The position numbers and the translations under genes were made by a program. The notes beneath the pieces are model-generated. The model saw only the letters and a list, made by a program, of their open reading frames with translations, was not told the origin of the DNA and made no database searches. This document shows, in pieces, positions 7,697-18,203 of a DNA stretch of 64,000 nucleotides (its first letter is position 1; each line of letters starts with the position of its first letter). Origin of the DNA: Serratia plymuthica NBRC 102599 (GTDB lineage: Bacteria > Pseudomonadota > Gammaproteobacteria > Enterobacterales > Enterobacteriaceae); NCBI RefSeq assembly GCF_001590925.1, contig NZ_BCTU01000024.1, positions 1 through 64,000 of the forward strand, given 5' to 3'.

Positions 7697-9214
7697 TTAA
7701 CCTTCGTTATGCATTTCCAGATTTTCTGCTTCGGTCTGGCCACGCATCGCCTGGGCGTCGTCGTTACGCAGCGATTCCAGATACTCGAGGTAGTTCTGGT
7801 CTACGTCCTTGGTGACATAGATGCCGTTAAACACCGAGCATTCGAACTGGCTGATGTCCGGGTTCTCTTCGCGCACCGCTTCGATCAGATCGTCCAGATC
7901 CTGGAAGATCAGACCGTCGGCACCGATGATTTGGCGGATTTCGTCCACTTCACGGCCGTGGGCAATCAGTTCGTTGGCACTCGGCATATCAATGCCGTAC
8001 ACGTTCGGGAAACGAATTTCCGGCGCAGCGGAAGCCAGATAAACGCGTTTCGCCCCGGCGTCACGCGCCATCTCAACGATCTGCTCGGACGTGGTACCGC
8101 GGACGATAGAGTCATCCACCAGCAGCACGTTCTTGTCGCGGAACTCGGCGCGGTTGGCGTTCAGCTTGCGGCGCACCGACTTACGGCGCGCCTGCTGGCC
8201 CGGCATGATGAAGGTACGGCCGACGTAGCGGTTCTTCACAAAACCCTGGCGATACGGCTTATCCAGGATACGCGCGATTTCCAACGCGATATCGCAGGAC
8301 GTTTCCGGGATCGGGATCACCACGTCGATGTCCAAATCTTCCCATTCACGGGCAATCTTCTCACCCAGCTTCTGCCCCATGCGCACACGGGCGCTGTAGA
8401 CCGAAATCTTGTCCATAAAGGAATCTGGACGTGCGAAGTAGACGAATTCGAACAGGCACGGGTTGGTTTTCGGGTTCTCTGCGCACTGGCGGGTGAACAG
8501 TTGGCCCTTCTCGGTGATGTACACCGCTTCGCCCGGCGCCACGTCGCGCAGGAACTCGAAGCCCAACGTATCCAGCGCTACGCTCTCGGAAGCCACCATA
8601 TACTCGTTACGGCCATCTTCAAGTTGGCGTTTGCCGATCACCAGCGGGCGGATGCCGTTCGGGTCGCGGAACGCCAGCAGACCGTGGCCGATGATCATCG
8701 CCACGCAGGCGTAAGCGCCACGCAGTTGCTGATGCATGGCGGCAACGGCGGTGAAAATGTTGTCTGACTCCAGCGGATAATCCTGGAAGCGGTCCAGCTC
8801 ACTGGCCAGTACGTTCAGCAGGATCTCGGAATCGGAGGTGGTGTTGATATGGCGGCGACCGCTTTCAAACAGCGATTGGCGCAGCTCATGGGCGTTGGTC
8901 AGGTTGCCGTTATGGGCCAGCGTAAGGCCGAACGGCGAGTTTACATAAAATGGTTGAGCCTCTGAGGCACTGGAGCTGCCAGCCGTCGGGTAGCGCACAT
9001 GGCCAATACCCATGTTGCCCTGCAAGCGCTGCATATGGCGTGCCTCAAACACATCCTTCACCAGACCATTTGCTTTACGCAGACGGAACCCGTTGTGGGC
9101 ATCTATGGTGACGATGCCTGCGGCATCCTGGCCACGGTGCTGAAGCACCATCAACGCATCATAAATCGACTGGTTTACCGGCATAAAACCGGCGATACCG
9201 ACAATACCGCACAT
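7697..9214 (-). CDS. purF: PurF, amidophosphoribosyltransferase
   Basis: A 505-residue enzyme of the first committed step of purine synthesis; it transfers ammonia from glutamine to PRPP. The mature N-terminus follows from MCGIVGIAG, with Cys2 as the glutaminase nucleophile of an Ntn-type domain. The phosphoribosyltransferase domain carries the PRPP motif [14 protein letters not shown] near residues 365-378. Length matches E. coli PurF. It follows cvpA by 21 bases and should be under the same PurR-controlled promoter. Confidence 0.97.
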   Translation of the reverse strand: MCGIVGIAGFMPVNQSIYDALMVLQHRGQDAAGIVTIDAHNGFRLRKANGLVKDVFEARHMQRLQGNMGIGHVRYPTAGSSSASEAQPFYVNSPFGLTLAHNGNLTNAHELRQSLFESGRRHINTTSDSEILLNVLASELDRFQDYPLESDNIFTAVAAMHQQLRGAYACVAMIIGHGLLAFRDPNGIRPLVIGKRQLEDGRNEYMVASESVALDTLGFEFLRDVAPGEAVYITEKGQLFTRQCAENPKTNPCLFEFVYFARPDSFMDKISVYSARVRMGQKLGEKIAREWEDLDIDVVIPIPETSCDIALEIARILDKPYRQGFVKNRYVGRTFIMPGQQARRKSVRRKLNANRAEFRDKNVLLVDDSIVRGTTSEQIVEMARDAGAKRVYLASAAPEIRFPNVYGIDMPSANELIAHGREVDEIRQIIGADGLIFQDLDDLIEAVREENPDISQFECSVFNGIYVTKDVDQNYLEYLESLRNDDAQAMRGQTEAENLEMHNEG

Positions 9215-9235
9215 GTTGTCTTTTCCTCATCAGCG

Positions 9236-9736
9236 CTACCGCCCCGGTAAATGGGTCGGTAAGAAACTCGACGTGCTCTGCAGGTAGTCAAAGAACCACC
9301 TGATGATATAACTGAACTGGGGAATGAGCTGTGACTGTTTCCAGTCGTCACTTTGCGAGAAGCCGGTAAAGGTATCCAGGAAAAACAGCATCGCCGAAAC
9401 GATCAACACGCCGCGCAGTGCGCCGAAACAGACGCCCAGCACCCGGTCGGTGCCTGATAACCCGGTTTTCTCTACCAGTGAGCTAATCACATAGTTGACA
9501 ATAGCTCCTACGATCAGGGTCGCGATAAACAAGATGGCAATCGCGATGCCGTTTCGCACCAGTTCATCTTCAAAACGAGTGAAGTAGACCGCAAGGTAAG
9601 AGTAGAAATGGCTGGCAACAAAAAACGCACATCCCCATGTCACAAGTGACAATGCTTCGCGAACAAACCCTCGGATCAGGCTCACCAGAGCCGAAAATCC
9701 AATCACCGCTATAATGACGTAATCAATCCAGACCAT
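9236..9736 (-). CDS. cvpA: CvpA, inner-membrane protein
   Basis: A 166-residue integral membrane protein with four hydrophobic segments, at about residues 3-22, 28-48, 64-86 and 100-120. It is needed for colicin V production in E. coli and has been linked to envelope stress tolerance; its molecular function is unclear. The opening MVWIDYVIIAVIGFSALVSL is the family N-terminus. It is first in the cvpA-purF unit. Confidence 0.93.
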   Translation of the reverse strand: MVWIDYVIIAVIGFSALVSLIRGFVREALSLVTWGCAFFVASHFYSYLAVYFTRFEDELVRNGIAIAILFIATLIVGAIVNYVISSLVEKTGLSGTDRVLGVCFGALRGVLIVSAMLFFLDTFTGFSQSDDWKQSQLIPQFSYIIRWFFDYLQSTSSFLPTHLPGR

Positions 9737-9794
9737 GAACTATTCCAATGATGAATCGCCCCTGCATCCAATTCGCGGCGAATTCTAACAGAAA

Positions 9795-9810
9795 AAGAAA
9801 ACGTTTGCGT
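9795..9810 (-). promoter_or_regulatory. PurR operator upstream of cvpA-purF
   Basis: The minus strand reads ACGCAAACGTTTTCTT, an exact match to the PurR consensus ACGCAAACGTTTTCNT. It is about 60 bases upstream of the cvpA start, as expected for hypoxanthine/guanine-dependent repression of this unit. Confidence 0.9.
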
Positions 9811-9830
9811 AGGGGATTTCCTAGCACGTT

Positions 9831-9865
9831 ACAAATAAAAAACGGCGATAAAAAAATTCCCAATC
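9831..9865 (-). terminator. Terminator downstream of dedD
   Basis: Read on the minus strand, CGGCGAT and ATCGCCG form a seven-base stem around a 13-base T-rich loop, followed by TTTTTTATTTG. It lies between dedD and the cvpA promoter and would end the folC-dedD transcript. Confidence 0.7.
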
Positions 9866-9940
9866 GCCGCGCCTACATAGGCCGTTTTGCCTGTGAAAGG
9901 CACATTTTTAATAGTGATTACACCAGCACTCATCGATTCA

Positions 9941-9962
9941 GGGGCACAGCATGCTGTGCCCC
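9941..9962. repeat. 22-base perfect palindrome after dedD
   Basis: GGGGCACAGCA followed directly by its reverse complement forms a perfect inverted repeat with no spacer, starting eight bases past the dedD stop. No T-run follows on the minus strand, so it may be a 3'-end stabiliser or a protein-binding site rather than a terminator. Confidence 0.6.
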
Positions 9963-9969
9963 AATCCTG

Positions 9970-10773
9970 TCAACGTGCGCCGTAGGGCTTCACCTGGCCG
10001 CTCAAACCGCTGATGGAGTTCAGCGCAGACAGCGAAGACTGCAACTTCTGTTTTGAAGCGTCCGGGCCAACGTAGATCCGGGTGATCTGCCCCTGCACCG
10101 GCGTTGACGGCACGGTGAAGGCGCGATAGCCGGACAGCCTGAGCGACGCCACGACCTCATTCACCTTGGCGGCGTTTTTCAGCGCCCCCAGTTGCACCAC
10201 ATAAGCCTGCCCTGCCGGCGCTTTCTCTTCTGCGGCCGGTTTCGGTTCTGGCTTAGGTTCTGGTTTAGGTTCTGGCTTCGGCTCAACTTTGGGCTCCGCT
10301 TTAACCTCCGGAACAACCTCAGGCTTCGGCTGAACAACCGGTTTCGGCTGCTGCACCGGCTTTGGCTTCACTTCCACCGGCTTGGTTTCAACCGGTTTTG
10401 GTTTCACTTCCACCGGTTTGGTTTCGACCGGCTTCGGTTTCGGTTGTTGCACCGGGCGAGTTTCGACCGGCGGCGCGACCTGAACCGGCTGTTGCGCCGT
10501 CTGGCGCACGGCCTGCTGCGAGGCCGCTTCGTTCGCCGCCTGCTGCTCGACCAGTGCGCCCGCCCCCTCCGGCGGCTGCGCCGGCAAAGACTGGGTTACC
10601 GGCGGCACCACGTCGTTTTCTTCCACGTCACCCGGTTTCGGCACCAGGGGAATGGCCGCGAACTCATCCTCGTAATGTTTCTTTTTTCCATCCAGCAGCC
10701 CTGGCAGGATGATGACCCCCAGCGCGACCAGAATGACGGTTCCTACCAATCGGTTTTGAAATTTGCTTGCCAC
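9970..10773 (-). CDS. dedD: DedD, SPOR-domain cell-division protein
   Basis: A 267-residue septal-ring protein anchored in the inner membrane. One membrane helix lies at about residues 9-27 (LVGTVILVALGVIILPGLL). A long periplasmic linker follows, with residues 111-179 made of Pro-Lys and Val-Glu repeats such as KPVETKPVEVKP and the run PEPKPEPKPEPKP. The SPOR domain at about 188-265, beginning YVVQLGALKN, binds denuded peptidoglycan at the septum. E. coli DedD is about 220 residues, so the linker is expanded here. The gene abuts folC. Confidence 0.93.
   Translation of the reverse strand: MASKFQNRLVGTVILVALGVIILPGLLDGKKKHYEDEFAAIPLVPKPGDVEENDVVPPVTQSLPAQPPEGAGALVEQQAANEAASQQAVRQTAQQPVQVAPPVETRPVQQPKPKPVETKPVEVKPKPVETKPVEVKPKPVQQPKPVVQPKPEVVPEVKAEPKVEPKPEPKPEPKPEPKPAAEEKAPAGQAYVVQLGALKNAAKVNEVVASLRLSGYRAFTVPSTPVQGQITRIYVGPDASKQKLQSSLSALNSISGLSGQVKPYGAR
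10237..10443 (-). repeat. Tandem Pro-Lys/Val-Glu coding repeats inside dedD
   Basis: The DNA encodes two near-identical copies of KPVETKPVEVKP in a row and then at least three PEPK units. Short in-frame repeats of this kind change length easily by slippage, so the linker may vary between strains. Confidence 0.75.
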
Positions 10774-12039
10774 TCACACTCCCCGCATCTCGTCTAACGC
10801 CGCCATCACGTGCGCAACGGTGTGGAACGATCCACAGACGATCACAATATCCTGAATATCAGCGTCCTGCATAGCCTGACGCCAGGCAGTTTCGACATCG
10901 GCAAACTGCCGCGGTTCCGTCAAATGTTGCGCCAGCGATTCCACGCTGGCTCCACGCGGCCCTTCCAGCGGCGCGCAATACCATTCATCCACCTGTTCGC
11001 TCAGGCAAGCCAGCGTGCCGGCGATGTCTTTATCCGACAGCATGCCCACCACGGCACGCACCTTGCCGCCTTTGCGCGGCAACTTGGCCAAACGCCCGGC
11101 CAAATAGCCTGCGGCGTGCGGGTTATGCGCCACGTCCAGGATCAGCATCGGATCCTGTCGCACAATCTGGAAGCGCCCAGGCAGCGTCGCCTGCTGCAGG
11201 CCGGTGAAGATCGCCCGCTCATCGATTTCCAACTCGGAATAGTGCAGTGCTGCCAACGCGGTCGCGGCATTGGCTAGCGGGACGTTGGGCATCGGCAGAT
11301 CGGTCAGCCGCGTGCCGCCGCCTTCCCACTGCCAGCGTTCGCCCTGTTCGCTGTAAGTCCAGGCTTCGCCACGGCGATACAGCGTCGCGCCCAGCGTTTC
11401 CGCCACCTCGCGGATGGTGTCAGGCATATCCGGCTCGCCCACCACCGCCGGCTTGCCGCCGCGGAAAATTCCGGCCTTCTCGCGGCCGATGCTTTCGCGA
11501 TCGTTGCCCAGCCAGTCGGTATGATCCAGCGCGATGCTGGTGACCACAGCCACGCTCGGATCGACGATGTTGGTCGCATCCAGGCGGCCGCCAAGGCCAA
11601 CTTCCAGGATCACCACGTCAAGCTTAGCCTGTTTGAACAGTTGCAGCGCCGACAGGGTGCCAAATTCGAAATAGGTCAGTGAGGTTTCACCCCGGCCCGC
11701 CTCAATGGCGGCGAACGAACGGCAGTGCTCCGTTTCGCTCAGCTCCTCGCCCTGAATGCGCACCCGTTCGGTATAGCGCACCAGATGCGGCGAACTGTAA
11801 ACGCCAACGCGCAGACCGGCCGCCATCAGAATGGCTTCCAGAGTCCGGCAAGTCGTGCCTTTGCCATTGGTGCCGGCAACGGTGAACACCGTCGGTGCGG
11901 GAGTGAGTAAATCAAGATGCGCCGCAACGCGCTGTACGCGTTCCAGGCCAAGTTCGATCGCCTGGCTGTGCAGACGTTCAAGATAATAAAGCCACGAGCT
12001 CAATGGCGACGTGGCTTGGGGAATTTGGTGGTTTTGCAT
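10774..12039 (-). CDS. folC: FolC, dihydrofolate/folylpolyglutamate synthase
   Basis: A 421-residue bifunctional ligase that adds glutamate to dihydropteroate and extends the polyglutamate tail of folates. The P-loop FTVAGTNGKGTTCRTLE is near residues 52-68, the VVTSIALDHTDWLGND segment near 152, and GRFQIVRQDPMLILDVAHNP near 285. The ATG at 12039 (MQNHQIPQATSPLSSW) matches the E. coli start best. It is followed immediately by dedD, as in E. coli. Confidence 0.95.
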   Translation of the reverse strand: MQNHQIPQATSPLSSWLYYLERLHSQAIELGLERVQRVAAHLDLLTPAPTVFTVAGTNGKGTTCRTLEAILMAAGLRVGVYSSPHLVRYTERVRIQGEELSETEHCRSFAAIEAGRGETSLTYFEFGTLSALQLFKQAKLDVVILEVGLGGRLDATNIVDPSVAVVTSIALDHTDWLGNDRESIGREKAGIFRGGKPAVVGEPDMPDTIREVAETLGATLYRRGEAWTYSEQGERWQWEGGGTRLTDLPMPNVPLANAATALAALHYSELEIDERAIFTGLQQATLPGRFQIVRQDPMLILDVAHNPHAAGYLAGRLAKLPRKGGKVRAVVGMLSDKDIAGTLACLSEQVDEWYCAPLEGPRGASVESLAQHLTEPRQFADVETAWRQAMQDADIQDIVIVCGSFHTVAHVMAALDEMRGV

Positions 12040-12113
12040 GAGTCCCATCACTGATTGGGTTCATTGATCCATCAGGGCACCACCCTCACCGCGGTAAAGG
12101 CGATGCTCTCCGT

Positions 12114-12174
12114 AACACCCGTCACCTTTCAAGCTGCAGCGAGTTGACCGCAACGTGAAATTCATAGGGCATAT
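12114..12174. repeat. Short intergenic palindromic repeat, copy B
   Basis: Related to copy A at 1413-1468. It has the same left arm TTTCAAGCTGCA (12127-12138), a right arm GCAACGTGAAA (12150-12160), and flanks CACCCGTCACC and TTCATAGGGCATAT. It lies in the 208-base gap between accD and folC, so it is probably transcribed. Confidence 0.7.
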
Positions 12175-12247
12175 CAGCCGGCATTTAGCCACAAAACGAC
12201 AGCTGAATCCCGCGCGGGCTTGCACCTGCGCGGGTGATTTATCGGCC

Positions 12248-13156
12248 TCAGGCGTCGGCCTGATTTTCCTGTGCGACTACCGGCTCCGCCTCATCGAAAT
12301 GCGGCTGCGGCTGGTTGGTCAGCTTGGAAAGGATACTCGCCAGAGTGCGGCGCATTTCCGGACGGCGCACGATCATGTCGATGGCGCCTTTTTCAATCAG
12401 GAACTCACTGCGCTGGAAGCCCGGCGGCAGTTTTTCACGCACGGTCTGCTCGATAACGCGCGGGCCGGCAAAGCCGATCAGCGCTTTCGGCTCGGCGATG
12501 TTGATATCGCCCAGCATCGCCAGACTGGCGGAAACGCCCCCCATGGTCGGGTCGGTCAGTACCGAAATGTACGGCAGACCACGTTCCTGCAGTTTCGCCA
12601 GCGCTGCGCTGGTCTTCGCCATTTGCATCAGCGACATCAGCGCTTCTTGCATACGCGCACCGCCACTGGCTGAGAAACACACCAGTGGGCAGTTGTCTTC
12701 CAGCGCCTGTTCAACCGCGCGCACGAAACGTGCACCGACCACGGAAGACATGGAACCGCCGATAAAAGCAAATTCGAAAGAAGCGGCGACAATCGGCATG
12801 CCGTACAGCGTGCCTTTCATCACGACCAGCGCATCTTTCTCGCCGGTCGCTTTCTGTGCGGCAACCAGACGATCTTTATACTTTTTGGAATCCTTGAACT
12901 TCAGAACATCTTTCGGCTCCAGTTCGCTGCCCAGTTCTACCTCACTGCCCTCGTCCAGCAGGGTATGCAGGCGCATGCGCGCAGTCATGCGCATGTGGTG
13001 GTCGCACTTAGGACACACTTCCAGATTACGTTCCAGCTCGGCGCGATAGAGAACCTGACCGCAGCTGTCACATTTGGTCCAGACCCCTTCAGGAATGCTC
13101 GCCTTACGGGTTTGTGTAATATTGCTCTTGTTAAGAATTCGTTCAATCCAGCTCAT
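12248..13156 (-). CDS. accD: AccD, acetyl-CoA carboxylase carboxyltransferase beta subunit
   Basis: A 302-residue beta subunit of the carboxyltransferase half-reaction that makes malonyl-CoA. An N-terminal zinc ribbon is formed by CDSC and CPKC (about residues 27-49). The crotonase-like core includes [20 protein letters not shown] and [15 protein letters not shown]. The ATG at 13156 ([12 protein letters not shown]) is the family start; a longer upstream frame is not conserved. It is between dedA and folC, as in E. coli. Confidence 0.96.
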   Translation of the reverse strand: MSWIERILNKSNITQTRKASIPEGVWTKCDSCGQVLYRAELERNLEVCPKCDHHMRMTARMRLHTLLDEGSEVELGSELEPKDVLKFKDSKKYKDRLVAAQKATGEKDALVVMKGTLYGMPIVAASFEFAFIGGSMSSVVGARFVRAVEQALEDNCPLVCFSASGGARMQEALMSLMQMAKTSAALAKLQERGLPYISVLTDPTMGGVSASLAMLGDINIAEPKALIGFAGPRVIEQTVREKLPPGFQRSEFLIEKGAIDMIVRRPEMRRTLASILSKLTNQPQPHFDEAEPVVAQENQADA

Positions 13157-13240
13157 CGATGACCTTTCTGTTTGAACCTGGCACATGCCAGTCCGCTGTT
13201 CATGCTTTAACAATCCCCCCGCAGACAGACCCAATGAAAA

Positions 13241-13281
13241 AGTGCCCGAGTGAAACGCGACAAACGCGTGACCGAGGCACT
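13241..13281. other. Imperfect stem-loop in the dedA-accD gap
   Basis: AGTGCC and GGCACT form an outer stem and two CGCG segments an inner stem around ACAAA. It lies about 85 bases upstream of the accD start on the transcribed strand. It may be a dedA transcript end or part of the accD leader; AccD is known to repress its own translation in E. coli, but I cannot tie this structure to that. Confidence 0.35.
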
Positions 13282-13390
13282 GGCTTCAGGGTTTGCTCGC
13301 AGGAACAGACCATAAATGTCGCTCATTAAACCATATCGGCCCGACACTGTGGATAAAAAACTGGTCGAACCGACAGGTTAAGCGATGTTT

Positions 13391-14053
13391 TTACTGTTTT
13401 TGCTGGCGGGCAGCCGCGCGCTTATGGCGCCAGATTTCAATGATGCCCGGCAAAATTGAAACCAGGATGATCGCCAGGATCAACAGTTTCAGGTTTTCCT
13501 GCACGATCGGCAAATCACCGAAAAGGTAGCCAGCATAAGTGAAGAGCAGCACCCAAACCAGCGCGCCAATCACGTTGTAGGCAGCGAAATGACGGTAGGA
13601 CATTTTCCCCATACCGGCGACGAACGGCGCAAATGTACGCACGATCGGCACAAATCGCGCCAAAATAATCGTTTTCCCACCGTGCTTTTCATAAAACTGA
13701 TGGGTTTTATCCAGATAGCTGCGGCGGAAAATTTTCGAATTAGGGTTACTGAACAGCTTATCGCCGAACAGCCGGCCAATAGTATAGTTCACCGCGTCAC
13801 CGAGGATCGCAGCCCCGACCATCAGCGCAACCATGGTATGCACATTCAGATCGTTAGTCGGCAGCGCCGCCAGCGCGCCGGCGACAAACAGCAGAGAATC
13901 CCCCGGCAGGAAAGGCGTAACCACCAGCCCGGTTTCGCAAAACAGGATCAGGAACAAAATGGCATAGACCCACATGCCGTATTGCGCGACCAGTTCGGCC
14001 AAATGCACGTCAATATGCAAAATAAAATCAATCACAAACTTGATGATGTCCAT
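13391..14053 (-). CDS. dedA: DedA, inner-membrane DedA-family protein
   Basis: A 220-residue DedA-family protein, a class linked to lipid-carrier transport and membrane homeostasis. Family motifs [19 protein letters not shown] (about residues 39-57) and the re-entrant-loop arginine segment [18 protein letters not shown] (about 130-147) are clear, and several hydrophobic helices follow. The ATG at 14053 gives [13 protein letters not shown], matching E. coli DedA in length (219). Confidence 0.95.
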   Translation of the reverse strand: MDIIKFVIDFILHIDVHLAELVAQYGMWVYAILFLILFCETGLVVTPFLPGDSLLFVAGALAALPTNDLNVHTMVALMVGAAILGDAVNYTIGRLFGDKLFSNPNSKIFRRSYLDKTHQFYEKHGGKTIILARFVPIVRTFAPFVAGMGKMSYRHFAAYNVIGALVWVLLFTYAGYLFGDLPIVQENLKLLILAIILVSILPGIIEIWRHKRAAARQQKQ

Positions 14054-14146
14054 AGATTCTCTCTTTTTACCGGGTGTCTCACCCACCCGGCAGATGTACA
14101 AGGGAGCAACGCGTCGGGCGCGCCGGCGTCTAATCGTCAGCTAAAA

Positions 14147-14968
14147 CTAATCGTCGGGTAAAAACAGCGGCCCCATTGGCGGCCGGGGCAAACAAAAATG
14201 CTCAGGATAATCGACGGACACCAGATACAACCCTTCGGCACGCGCCGTCGCCGCAGCCAGATTCCGATCCTTCAGCGCCAGCAGTTCGGCCATCCAGTTC
14301 TCACTCTGATTGCCGCAGCCGATTTCCATCAGGCTGCCGACAATGTTGCGTACCATATGGTGCACAAAGGCATTCGCCTTAATATCTACCACGATATACT
14401 CGCCGTAGCGCGTAACCTTAACGTGTTTTACGTTACGCCATGGCGTGCGCGACTGACATTGCACGGCGCGGAACGACGTGAAATCGTTCTCACCCAGCAG
14501 CGCCTGCGCCGCCCTTTCCATCCGTTCGGCATCCAGCGGGTGATAAAAATGGGTCACCCCCTGCTGCAACACCGCCGGGCGGTAGCGGTGGTTATAAATA
14601 ATGTAGCGGTAACGACGCGCGGTGGCGCTAAAGCGCGCATGGAAATCCTCGGCCACGCCGGTCACCCAACGCACGGCAATATCCGGCGGCAGATGGGTAT
14701 TTACCCCCATCGTCCAGGCGGCGTCCTTGCGCTGCGCGGTGGTTTCAAAATGCACCACCTGGCCGGTAGCGTGCACGCCGGCGTCGGTACGTCCGGCGCA
14801 CAATACGCTAATCGGCGCATTCGCCACCTTGCTCAACGCCTGTTCCAGACAGGCCTGCACGCTGGCGACTTCCTGCTGACGCTGCCAGCCGTAATAACGG
14901 CTGCCGTCATATTCAATCCCCAGCGCGATTTTTAACCTCGGTTGGGTGGGCAAGACAACTTCAGACAT
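14147..14968 (-). CDS. truA: TruA, tRNA pseudouridine(38-40) synthase
   Basis: A 273-residue enzyme that isomerises uridines 38-40 in tRNA anticodon arms. The catalytic aspartate is in [17 protein letters not shown] near residue 60. [16 protein letters not shown] and [18 protein letters not shown] are further family blocks. Its ATG shares one base with the usg stop, so translation of the two is probably coupled. Confidence 0.96.
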   Translation of the reverse strand: MSEVVLPTQPRLKIALGIEYDGSRYYGWQRQQEVASVQACLEQALSKVANAPISVLCAGRTDAGVHATGQVVHFETTAQRKDAAWTMGVNTHLPPDIAVRWVTGVAEDFHARFSATARRYRYIIYNHRYRPAVLQQGVTHFYHPLDAERMERAAQALLGENDFTSFRAVQCQSRTPWRNVKHVKVTRYGEYIVVDIKANAFVHHMVRNIVGSLMEIGCGNQSENWMAELLALKDRNLAAATARAEGLYLVSVDYPEHFCLPRPPMGPLFLPDD

Positions 14969-15978
14969 CAGTACATCTGCTCCTGCACCAGACGCTCTGC
15001 GGTTTCGATCGCCATCAGCGCGCCGCCGAAGCGTACGTTGTCCGCCACCGACCAGAACTGCAGGATTTCAGGAATGCCGTAGTCATTGCGCAAGCAGCCG
15101 ACGCTCAACGCATCGCTGCCGGACGCTTCCGTTACCTGAGTCGGGTAGTCGTCTTCTTCGCTCAGTTGGATATCATCCACCTGCTCCAGCTCGCTGCGCG
15201 CTTCTTCGGCAGAGATCAGGCGCAGCGCTTCCAGGTGAACCACTTGCGCGTGGCCGTAAAACACCGGCGACTGTACGCAGCTCACGGAAATCGGCAGCCC
15301 TTCGTCCTGCAGGACTTTGCGCACCTGATCGACAATCAAACGTTCTTCGCGCACGCTGCCCTGCTCGTCGGCCAGCAGCGGTAACAGGTTGAACGCCAGT
15401 TGCTTGGCGAAAACGCCCGGCTCGGCCGGAATGCCGTTCAGCAAGCGCGCGCTCTGGCCGGCCAGATCGTCCACCGCCACTTTGCCGCGTGCCGATACCG
15501 ACATCAGGGTGGTGACGTGCAGACGGGAAAGCCCGGCCTGCTCGGTCAAAGGTTTGATCGCCGTCAGCAGTTGGCTGACCATGCTGTCGGCCACGGCGAC
15601 AATATTACGGTTGCGGTAGTCCGCCAGCACCTGCGGGTTAACACCAGGCACCACCAGCGGGACATCCGGCTCCAGCGCAAACAGGCCGCTGGTGTCGATC
15701 ACCAGACAACCCATGTTGCCGGCGTCTTCCGCATAGCGGGCCGCCGCCTCGGTACCGGCGACAAAGAACGCCAGTTGCGCCTGTGACCAGTCAAATTCTT
15801 CCGCTTTTTGCACCAGCACCGACTTGCCGTTGAAGCGTACCGTTGCCCCGGCGCCGCGTTCACTGGCCAAAGGATAGAGTTCGCCCACCGGGAACTGACG
15901 TTCCTGTAATAATTCCAGCAACGCTTCACCTACCGCGCCAGTGGCGCCAAGCAGAGCGATATTCCAGCCGTCAGACAT
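14968..15978 (-). CDS. usg: Usg, aspartate-semialdehyde-dehydrogenase-like protein
   Basis: A 336-residue protein of the aspartate-beta-semialdehyde dehydrogenase fold with an N-terminal dinucleotide motif, [17 protein letters not shown]. Where true dehydrogenases have the catalytic cysteine in a PNCST-type motif, this protein reads [11 protein letters not shown], so it is probably not an active ASADH. E. coli Usg is likewise of unknown function and lies between pdxB and truA. Confidence 0.92.
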   Translation of the reverse strand: MSDGWNIALLGATGAVGEALLELLQERQFPVGELYPLASERGAGATVRFNGKSVLVQKAEEFDWSQAQLAFFVAGTEAAARYAEDAGNMGCLVIDTSGLFALEPDVPLVVPGVNPQVLADYRNRNIVAVADSMVSQLLTAIKPLTEQAGLSRLHVTTLMSVSARGKVAVDDLAGQSARLLNGIPAEPGVFAKQLAFNLLPLLADEQGSVREERLIVDQVRKVLQDEGLPISVSCVQSPVFYGHAQVVHLEALRLISAEEARSELEQVDDIQLSEEDDYPTQVTEASGSDALSVGCLRNDYGIPEILQFWSVADNVRFGGALMAIETAERLVQEQMY

Positions 15979-16129
15979 TGGGTTTCTCCAGAGTATTCAT
16001 TTAAAAAGCAGACGGGCAGTGTTGCCACCGCCCGATAATCCTTTGCCGCCTATTATAGCGGCGATTGCTTAAGGCAACCTTACGTATTGGGCGCGATGCC
16101 TTTTAGGCAAGGAGCCGGATGCCGGCCCC

Positions 16130-17251
16130 TTACAGCACGCTGAAACCCAGCTTGTGCAACAGTTCCGCACTGGCGCTGTCATTGCACTGGACGCGCAATG
16201 AGGACCATTCACGGCGCTCCTGATAATGCTTGCGCAGGCGATCGAATTCGCCCGCTTGCCCAGCCACTTTGCGCAGCGGCGCATCATCGCGGCGCACATC
16301 ATACACCAAGTGCATCAATCGTTTTAATTTGCCTTCATCCAGCGGCCCGTTCAACTGGATCTGGCTGAATTCCGGCACCGGCAGCAGCGAGGCCAGCTCA
16401 ATCTGCTGTGGCTGCCCCACATGGCGGCTGAAGGCCTCGAACACCTGAGTGGTGCCCCGCGCCTTGCCTTCCAGCGTGTAACCGGCGATATGCGCAGTAC
16501 CGATATCCACCCGCGCCAGCAGCGGTAATGAAAGCTCCGGTTCCGGTTCCCAAACGTCCAGCACCGTGCTCAGCTTTTTGCCTTTCTCCAGCGCCAGCAG
16601 CAGCGCGGCGTTATCCACCACCTCGCCACGGCAGGCATTGATCAGGATACGGTTGTCGGGCAGCGCCGCCAGCAACTCGGCGTCAACCAAGTGCAGCGAG
16701 CGATAGGGGCCGGATTTATTCAGCGGCGTATGGAACGTCAGCACATCGGCTTCCACCACCAGTTTTTCCAGCGGCCAGAACTCACCGACGTCACCACGTT
16801 CTGCGCGCGGCGGATCGCACAGCAGCGTACGGACGCCCAAGGCTTTAAGGCGGGCATCCAGGCGCGAACCTACGTTGCCCACACCAATAATGCCGACGGT
16901 TTTGTCGCGCAACTGAAAACCGTCGCGTTCGGCCAGCAGCATCAGCGCAGAGAACACATATTCCACTACCGCAATGGCGTTACAGCCTGGCGCTGCGGAA
17001 AACCCGATGCCCTGCTGTTTCAGCCAGGCATCATCCACATGGTCAGTACCGGCGGTGGCGGTGCCGACGAAACCGATGCGAGTACCGGCCAGCAGATCTT
17101 CATTCACTTTAGTCACCGAACGCACCATCAGCGCATCGGCATCCGCCAGCGCATCACGCGGGATCGGGCGGCCAGGCACCGCCTGCACATCCCCCAAACG
17201 ACTGAACAATTCAGCCGCGTACGGCATATTTTCATCAACCAGGATTTTCAC
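16130..17251 (-). CDS. pdxB: PdxB, erythronate-4-phosphate dehydrogenase
   Basis: A 373-residue NAD-dependent 2-hydroxyacid dehydrogenase of pyridoxal-phosphate synthesis. [20 protein letters not shown] aligns with the E. coli N-terminus. The Rossmann motif [13 protein letters not shown] is near residue 122, [11 protein letters not shown] near 205 carries the catalytic arginine, and the C-terminal dimerisation domain follows. The start is a GTG at 17251 with GGAG about seven bases upstream. The upstream part of the same frame overlaps the araC-type gene and is not conserved. Confidence 0.94.
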   Translation of the reverse strand: MKILVDENMPYAAELFSRLGDVQAVPGRPIPRDALADADALMVRSVTKVNEDLLAGTRIGFVGTATAGTDHVDDAWLKQQGIGFSAAPGCNAIAVVEYVFSALMLLAERDGFQLRDKTVGIIGVGNVGSRLDARLKALGVRTLLCDPPRAERGDVGEFWPLEKLVVEADVLTFHTPLNKSGPYRSLHLVDAELLAALPDNRILINACRGEVVDNAALLLALEKGKKLSTVLDVWEPEPELSLPLLARVDIGTAHIAGYTLEGKARGTTQVFEAFSRHVGQPQQIELASLLPVPEFSQIQLNGPLDEGKLKRLMHLVYDVRRDDAPLRKVAGQAGEFDRLRKHYQERREWSSLRVQCNDSASAELLHKLGFSVL

Positions 17252-17306
17252 TTGTTGCTCCGACGATTTGCGACTTATTTTGGCTGGGAAAGAGTGTGCC
17301 ACCGAA

Positions 17307-18080
17307 TCAGGCCCGGCGAAAGCGTTCGGGCGTGCTGCCGGCGATTTGCTGAAACATGACGATAAACGCCGAGGCCGAGCTGTATCCCACCTCCAGCGCG
17401 ACGTTCTGCACGGTTTTGCCCTGTTCAAGCAGCGAAACGGCATGCAGGAAACGCAACCGCTGGCGCCACTCACTGAATGACATGCCCAGCTCTTGCCGGC
17501 AACGGCGTGACAGGGTGCGTTCGGTGGTATAGACCCGGGCGGCCCAGACGGCGAGCGGGGTGTTGTCCGAGGGGCAATGCTCCAGCGCTTCCAGCACCGG
17601 CGCCAGGAATTTATCTTCGGACGACGGCAAATAAGTTTGCTGGACCGGCGACAGATGCAGTTGATCGATCAGCGCCCGGCACAGACGCAAATCCTGTTTG
17701 TCGTGCGGGATGTATTGTTTGCGTGCATAAAAATCTTCGGCGATGGCACGGAAAATCGGCGTCACGCTCACCAGGCAGGGGTCGGCCGGCAGCCCGACGC
17801 ACAGCGACTGCATGATATCCACCATGCGGCACTGCGCCTGCCGCTGGTTGTAGCAGGAGTGCTCGATCCCCGCCGGCGCCCACAGCACAAATTCCGGCGG
17901 CGCCAGAAAACGTTGATTGCCGACCTTCATCACCATCACCCCGGTTTTCACCCACATCAGTTGCCCCCAAGGGTGGCTGTGCGGCTGGAATTCCGTGCGG
18001 GCATTAAACTCCTCGCAACGAAACTGCACCGGGCGCGGCGCCGGGATCAAGGCTTCAGGAAAGTGACGGATTTCTGACAT
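17307..18080 (-). CDS. AraC-family transcriptional regulator with cupin domain
   Basis: A 257-residue regulator. The N-terminal cupin-like sensing domain (about residues 10-140) includes [17 protein letters not shown] and [15 protein letters not shown]. The C-terminal AraC/XylS DNA-binding domain holds two helix-turn-helix units, with [20 protein letters not shown] and the hallmark [18 protein letters not shown] near the end. It is divergent from an EamA-type exporter 18204-19103, which is its likely target. The effector is unknown. Confidence 0.88.
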   Translation of the reverse strand: MSEIRHFPEALIPAPRPVQFRCEEFNARTEFQPHSHPWGQLMWVKTGVMVMKVGNQRFLAPPEFVLWAPAGIEHSCYNQRQAQCRMVDIMQSLCVGLPADPCLVSVTPIFRAIAEDFYARKQYIPHDKQDLRLCRALIDQLHLSPVQQTYLPSSEDKFLAPVLEALEHCPSDNTPLAVWAARVYTTERTLSRRCRQELGMSFSEWRQRLRFLHAVSLLEQGKTVQNVALEVGYSSASAFIVMFQQIAGSTPERFRRA

Positions 18081-18203
18081 GGTTTCACACCGTGATTTGT
18101 CTTGTTGACACAAAATATTGTCTGGATATCGCTATATATAATAAACCGGACACGAGTAGACTAGCCAGCATGTCCGTCGTTATTGAGAATAATCATCGTG
18201 AAT

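Noticed and set aside
10237-10443. CRISPR-like repeat array
   Set aside because: The repeats are short, contiguous and in frame with dedD, with no unique spacers. There are no cas genes in the window.
10192-10797. Plus-strand Arg/Phe-rich frame opposite dedD
   Set aside because: Its repeats are the complement of the Pro-Lys coding repeats of dedD.
16130-17473. Longer form of pdxB with 74 extra N-terminal residues
   Set aside because: The extra part overlaps the AraC-type gene and is not conserved. The GTG at 17251 has a good ribosome site and matches the family start.
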